From Clostridiales bacterium (GTDB lineage Bacteria > Bacillota > Clostridia > Christensenellales > Borkfalkiaceae): a DNA stretch of 64,000 bases. Shown here in pieces: positions 59,946 through 64,000 of this stretch. The translations under genes were made by a program, and so were the position numbers. The first letter of the stretch is position 1. Each line of letters begins with the position of its first letter. The DNA is taken from contig JAFLVO010000004.1 in assembly GCA_022508245.1 (NCBI GenBank), forward strand, positions 41,800-105,799. The letters are read 5' to 3'. The notes under the pieces are model-generated. The model was not told the origin of the DNA, did no database searches, and worked only from the letters and a program-made list of their open reading frames with translations.

Positions 59946-62900
59946 TTATCCTATTACTATTACCGATGCCGATAAATCGTCTATATTGGTTACGTTGAAG
60001 TTCTCCGTAACGTCTACGCCGTCATTGTTATAAATTTCGATTGTAAATAAATCGTCTGCAAAAACCGTGAGAGTGCCTCTCATGGGATTGTACTCTATAA
60101 TTTCGTTAAATCTTATATAAAAACCGTCCAGAAGGGGCGTGAAATTTGATACGCGCAGACATTCTTTTATCGCGTCGGTGACCTCATAGGGTTTTGTGAC
60201 TTCCGTGCAGAGATAGTTATCGAGTGTGAAGGTTATATCTCTCGGAATTATCTCTACGCTGATTGCATATCTGTTTGTGATATTGATATTGCGCGTAATA
60301 TCCTCGCCGTAGACGTTGTAAACGCGCACGTTGTCCTTGCTTATACTTATGTCGTACGTATCTACCAAGGAGTCTGAGCTTTCGCAGGTTACGGAAATGT
60401 AGTGTGCGAAAGGTATTTCGCCTCCCGCTGCGGAAAGAGTTATACTTCCCTTTTTGACTGCGCTTGCGGTATCGAGAGTAAATACCTTTCCGTCATAGGT
60501 CTTTTCGTGCGTTTGTTTAACCGTACTTTCAATCTTCGCGTCGAGTTGCGTGACGACGAATTCCGCCTCGCCGCCCTCGGCTCCGTTCACAACGAGCTTA
60601 AAGTTTTCCGTATCGTCCTTGTAGCGGAACCTTATGCCGTAATAATAGGTCTTTACGTCTTTTATGGTTTCCCAAGTGTACATTTCGAAATAATTCTTGA
60701 GAATATTTGCGTTGTTTGTGATAAGCGGCGACCTTACGACCGAACCTGTGGCGCTGTCTCTGCAGGTAACGCCCGCAACTTCCGCAAACGAAATCAAAAA
60801 CTCCTCGGCTTTGTAGGTCTGTCTTTCGTTTATAAGCGTTATTTCAACCGTACACCTGTTTACGGTTACTCTTCCCGTGTTGTTTTCCAATTCGTAATTT
60901 ACGTAGTCTGTGCCGTTTTTGAACTCTACGGAGTACTCATATTCGCCTGCGTTTTTCATATCGCCACGCGCACTGACTGCCAATCTGTCCAAGGTAAGGT
61001 GCGGGGGCAGAGAGTTCTGACTTACGACGTCGGTAATCGAGGGAATATGTGATTGAGCGTCATAGACGTAAGAGTTATTCGGAAGAGTAAACGAAACCGG
61101 ATACTTTAAAACCGTAACGCTTCCCTGCTCGACGAATAAATCGTAATTCTCCGCCTCGAGCGCATTAACTAACTGCACGGTGTAATAATAGGGCTTTGCG
61201 CTTGCATTTATTGCGCTGCCGCTTTCGCATACGATCTTGTAGTCTTCCGCTCTCAAATTGTTGCGCAACCAATCCCGCGATATAACGTCCTGCACCGTGG
61301 GAAGATGGGACTGTCCGTCGTAGTATTCCTCGGTGTTGGGCAGGTTGATATTAGATATAATGCATTTGTTAACGCTTATTTCCCCGCCGTTTATATAAAG
61401 AACGTGGTTGTTTTCGTCAACGCTGTTATTGAATTTTATTGTATAGGTGTATCTCCCTACGTTCTTTACAGTGCCGTTTGTAACAATGCTGAAAAAGTCT
61501 TCTAAAGTATACCCGTCGGGATTGTCTACGAGGTGGAATACGTCGCCGTTTACCCCAGACAATTCCATTATATCACTATAATTATTAGGCTTCCAGATCT
61601 CGCCCGTATACTCAAAGCTATCGGACGCAAGCATTACGTCGACGATGCATCTTATGATTTCTATTGCGCCGCCCGTAATAGTTATGTTGAAGTTTATGGG
61701 ATTAAAGTCTTCGCGGAGAACTGCGGTGTAGGAATACGAGCCCGCGTTTTTGATTTCGCCGCTGGAGGGCTTCAGGTCGAAACATTCCTTGACCAAAATT
61801 CCGTCGAACACGTTACTCTCGTCAAAGGGGTCTTCCGGCGCATAGTTTATATTGAACGCCTCGCCGTTATAGACGAATACGTAATCTCTCAGCTTCAAGT
61901 GGAAGTTATAGGGCGTGATTTTAAGCGTGCCGTACTGATAGTCGAAGCTGTAGTTGCTTTCGTCTACTGCTAACTCGTTGTATTCTAACGTAAAAGTAAC
62001 TTTATTTATAATTTCCCCTACGTTCTCTAACGTGGGGTAATCATTTTCAACAAGCACAGTTCTGAAGCCCTCAGGCATATTTACAAAGTCGGTATCGTCT
62101 CTTCTGAGAATACTGCCGTTATACACCCTCGTTTCGCTCTTGGTTTTGACCTTTATATTTAAGGGAGTAATTTCAAGATAACCGTACTGATAGCTTATGT
62201 CGTAGTTTTCCGTAACGTCATTATCTTCGTCGTAGACCGTCACCTCGAAGGCGTTGAGTATTCTGTCCGCATTGATTATGTTGGGGCTGTCGTCTATCAT
62301 GGGCGCCTCAACCGTGTGCCACTCTACGAAATTATATTTGCCGATATCGCTTTCCTCAACGTGACCGTAGAGCGTCACTCCGTCGTACGGCTTGGAATAG
62401 TTGAGCGTGACGACTCTTGCGGCGCGTTTTAATACGGTCAGCGTGCCGTATACGTAGGTTATATTATAGTTTGCCGCCAAGTCCGTCTCGAGTTCACTCT
62501 CGTCTACTATAGTGCACAGGAATTCGTTGCGCACAAAGCCGTACTCCGTTATCGAAATCAGGTTCTCGGTATCGTACTTCAATATCTGATTGGGCGCAAT
62601 ATTCATAGCCGTGGGCGCGTTTTCTTCAGAGGCTCCCTCCAAAGGTAAGCCGTCGTAGGTTTTGGAAACGGTAGGGGTGACTATTGTCAAATCGCGCTTG
62701 AGGACCGTCAGCGTTCCGGGAATACTGATTACCTCGTAATTGCTCAAGGAGGCGTTGTCGGAAAGCCTGATATTCGTAACGTAGTGCTGCTTTTCGCCCG
62801 CATCTCTGATGGTATCGGTCTGATTTACGCTCAAGAGCAGTTCTCCGGGTGCAAGTCCCTCGCACGAGAGAGGGTAATCGCCGTTGGTTACGGTGTGGTC

Positions 62901-63854
62901 GGTGCCGTCATAAAGCCAGCTCTGGCTCTTTGCGGTTATCGTGAGTATACGTTTTTCTATGCGCACTACTCCCGTTTCGGAGATGTAATCCAGAATATAA
63001 TTTTCGGTTACATCAACTTCTTCGGTGCCGATCAGCTGATAAATAGCTATCTTGGTTATGCGCGTAACGGCTTCGCAGACGTCGATATAGCTCGTATCGC
63101 CGTAGTTTATCTCTACTCCTTTGAAGTACTGCCCCTTTGCAAGCGAACCCTCATAAATTTCGAGCTCGCCCGGCGTCACTTCGACGCCGTCATAAACTTT
63201 AATCACGTCCGCGGGCTTTACCGAAAGCGGACGGGGCACTACCTTTATTTCGCCCATAGTAAAGGTTACGTTGTAGTTTTTGGTAACGTCGTTTCCGACC
63301 GCGTCGAAAACTACGGGCCTCAAATCGGAGGGAAGCTCGTCTTTCACGTTTATGAGCTGTACATTCTGCGAACCGGCAATTTTATGCCCCGTAACGAGTT
63401 CGCCCTCAGTTACGGTATAATCGTCGAAGAAGACTTTCGTGCCGTCGTACATAACCTCGGCATCATTCAAAGTGACGGAAATATTCCTGCACGTAACCTT
63501 TAAGCGTCCCCTCGCTACGCCTATTTTGTAGCCGTCGGTGACGTCGTAGCCGTCTTTGTCGCAAATCTTAATTATAAGACTGCTTTTGCTTTCGCCCACT
63601 TCGGTCTGCGAACCCGTAATCTCGATGACGGCGCGGTGCCCCTCTCGAAGCTCGCCGTCAATGAGCTCGTATTCGTCGGCGACAAGCGGAGTACCGTCGT
63701 AAACTTTTTCCGCATCGTGAACGGCGTAGTAAATCTCTATCCGCTCGGTTACTACTACCCCCGTTGCGAATAGCGCAAAAACCGTTAGCAGCGCCGCCGC
63801 TACGATAATTACAAGCATACCTACTATTAAAATGGATGTTCTGAATTTTGACAT
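59946..63854 (-). CDS. MBG-repeat surface protein (1302 aa)
   Basis: Smaller sister of the 4120-aa protein, with the same plan: a membrane helix at about 8-33, then about 14 tandem MBG-type Ig-like repeats opened by motifs such as AEKVYDGTPLV, QSWLYDGTDHT and NSYVYDAQSHI. It lacks the RSDRSY module and any sorting signal, so it is anchored only at the N-terminus. The last repeats are more diverged (RQTYKAEEF; HEKTYDGKVFT). It precedes the giant gene by 33 bases, so the two are co-transcribed. The ribosome site is weak (GGTAAAG). Likely a second stalk or a partner in the same surface layer. Confidence 0.88.
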   Translation of the reverse strand: MSKFRTSILIVGMLVIIVAAALLTVFALFATGVVVTERIEIYYAVHDAEKVYDGTPLVADEYELIDGELREGHRAVIEITGSQTEVGESKSSLIIKICDKDGYDVTDGYKIGVARGRLKVTCRNISVTLNDAEVMYDGTKVFFDDYTVTEGELVTGHKIAGSQNVQLINVKDELPSDLRPVVFDAVGNDVTKNYNVTFTMGEIKVVPRPLSVKPADVIKVYDGVEVTPGELEIYEGSLAKGQYFKGVEINYGDTSYIDVCEAVTRITKIAIYQLIGTEEVDVTENYILDYISETGVVRIEKRILTITAKSQSWLYDGTDHTVTNGDYPLSCEGLAPGELLLSVNQTDTIRDAGEKQHYVTNIRLSDNASLSNYEVISIPGTLTVLKRDLTIVTPTVSKTYDGLPLEGASEENAPTAMNIAPNQILKYDTENLISITEYGFVRNEFLCTIVDESELETDLAANYNITYVYGTLTVLKRAARVVTLNYSKPYDGVTLYGHVEESDIGKYNFVEWHTVEAPMIDDSPNIINADRILNAFEVTVYDEDNDVTENYDISYQYGYLEITPLNIKVKTKSETRVYNGSILRRDDTDFVNMPEGFRTVLVENDYPTLENVGEIINKVTFTLEYNELAVDESNYSFDYQYGTLKITPYNFHLKLRDYVFVYNGEAFNINYAPEDPFDESNVFDGILVKECFDLKPSSGEIKNAGSYSYTAVLREDFNPINFNITITGGAIEIIRCIVDVMLASDSFEYTGEIWKPNNYSDIMELSGVNGDVFHLVDNPDGYTLEDFFSIVTNGTVKNVGRYTYTIKFNNSVDENNHVLYINGGEISVNKCIISNINLPNTEEYYDGQSHLPTVQDVISRDWLRNNLRAEDYKIVCESGSAINASAKPYYYTVQLVNALEAENYDLFVEQGSVTVLKYPVSFTLPNNSYVYDAQSHIPSITDVVSQNSLPPHLTLDRLAVSARGDMKNAGEYEYSVEFKNGTDYVNYELENNTGRVTVNRCTVEITLINERQTYKAEEFLISFAEVAGVTCRDSATGSVVRSPLITNNANILKNYFEMYTWETIKDVKTYYYGIRFRYKDDTENFKLVVNGAEGGEAEFVVTQLDAKIESTVKQTHEKTYDGKVFTLDTASAVKKGSITLSAAGGEIPFAHYISVTCESSDSLVDTYDISISKDNVRVYNVYGEDITRNINITNRYAISVEIIPRDITFTLDNYLCTEVTKPYEVTDAIKECLRVSNFTPLLDGFYIRFNEIIEYNPMRGTLTVFADDLFTIEIYNNDGVDVTENFNVTNIDDLSASVIVIG

Positions 63855-63876
63855 AATTCTTTACCGTAATTTTTAA

Positions 63877-64000
63877 TTATACGTTCTGTTCTATAAGTTT
63901 AATGGTCTCCTTGCAGAGCGCAAGGGCGTTCTCCCCGAATAGCTCGTCAAGATACGCGCACACGCTGTCCGCCATCTGCTTTACGTACACGGGATTCTTG
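63877..64000 (-). CDS. Partial gene, C-terminal 40 residues only
   Basis: On the minus strand an open frame enters from beyond the right edge and ends in TAA at 63877-63879. The visible end reads KNPVYVKQMADSVCAYLDEL and ends with LIEQNV, an amphipathic helix pair with no membrane segment or repeat. No family can be named from 40 residues. It lies 22 bases before the MBG gene, so it is probably the preceding gene of the same operon. Confidence 0.6.
   Translation of the reverse strand, partial: KNPVYVKQMADSVCAYLDELFGENALALCKETIKLIEQNV

Noticed and set aside
47550..63854. Tandem repeats read as a CRISPR array or a DNA satellite
   Set aside because: The periodicity is at the protein level (about 90 residues) with diverged DNA; there is no constant repeat with unique spacers of equal length, and no cas gene.

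Overview
This window looks like a chromosomal piece of an anaerobic, Gram-positive-type bacterium, most likely an uncultured gut-type lineage of Clostridia (Bacillota). Reasons: moderate GC with strong GGAGG-type ribosome sites, sigma-A-like promoters whose spacers are nearly all 17 bp, lipoprotein signal peptides, an FprA-type flavodiiron protein, oxygen-sensitive Fe-S enzymes (two-subunit class I hydratase, cysteine desulfidase) and a B12-dependent glutamate fermentation pathway. Species-level placement is not possible from the sequence alone.

Layout. 1-4000: cardiolipin synthase, then a six-gene tRNA cluster (Gly, Arg, His, Gln, Lys, Lys) and a short accessory patch (two XRE regulators, a SLOG protein with an operator palindrome on its promoter, a small ORF). 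4200-17400: mostly single genes (lipoprotein, TGS/uridine-kinase fusion, YjbR protein, FprA, nucleotide-pyrophosphatase-like enzyme, GH28 pectinase-like enzyme, ArsB/NhaD-type permease, a possible S-4TM-like membrane protein, cysteine desulfidase CyuA). 17500-18870: tRNA-Val, an AT-rich accessory gene, tRNA-Ala, and duplicated tRNA 3' ends. 18875-31700: a B12 and glutamate-fermentation block on the minus strand. 31800-39400: housekeeping and membrane genes. 39483-64000: one minus-strand operon of very large envelope proteins that begins upstream of the window.

How the genes work together. The minus-strand run from glmS (31608) to 20070 encodes the whole methylaspartate route: glutamate mutase (GlmS, GlmE) with its repair protein MutL, methylaspartate ammonia-lyase, a two-subunit mesaconase, and a citrate-lyase-type citramalate lyase (CitD, CitE, CitF) with its ligase CitC and fused prosthetic-group enzyme CitXG. 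Together these convert glutamate to acetate, pyruvate and ammonia. A divergent PduO-like adenosyltransferase ends the run. Directly downstream, a cobalamin riboswitch controls a DUF4430-type lipoprotein and an ECF S component, which fits uptake of the B12 that glutamate mutase needs.

The best candidate for an undescribed system is the 24.5-kb operon at the right end. It encodes two membrane-anchored giants built from MBG-type Ig-like repeats (4120 and 1302 aa; the larger one ends in an unfamiliar RSDRSY repeat), a 489-aa polytopic protein with a charged low-complexity tail, a small three-TM protein, a one-TM protein with an LRR_5-like outer domain, and a 1621-aa polytopic protein with about ten copies of an unfamiliar helical repeat. 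Other notable signals are a three-copy element with an exact 77-bp period, tRNA 3'-end duplications linked to a shared 30-nt repeat, and several promoters whose -10 box lies only 6-7 nt from the start codon.
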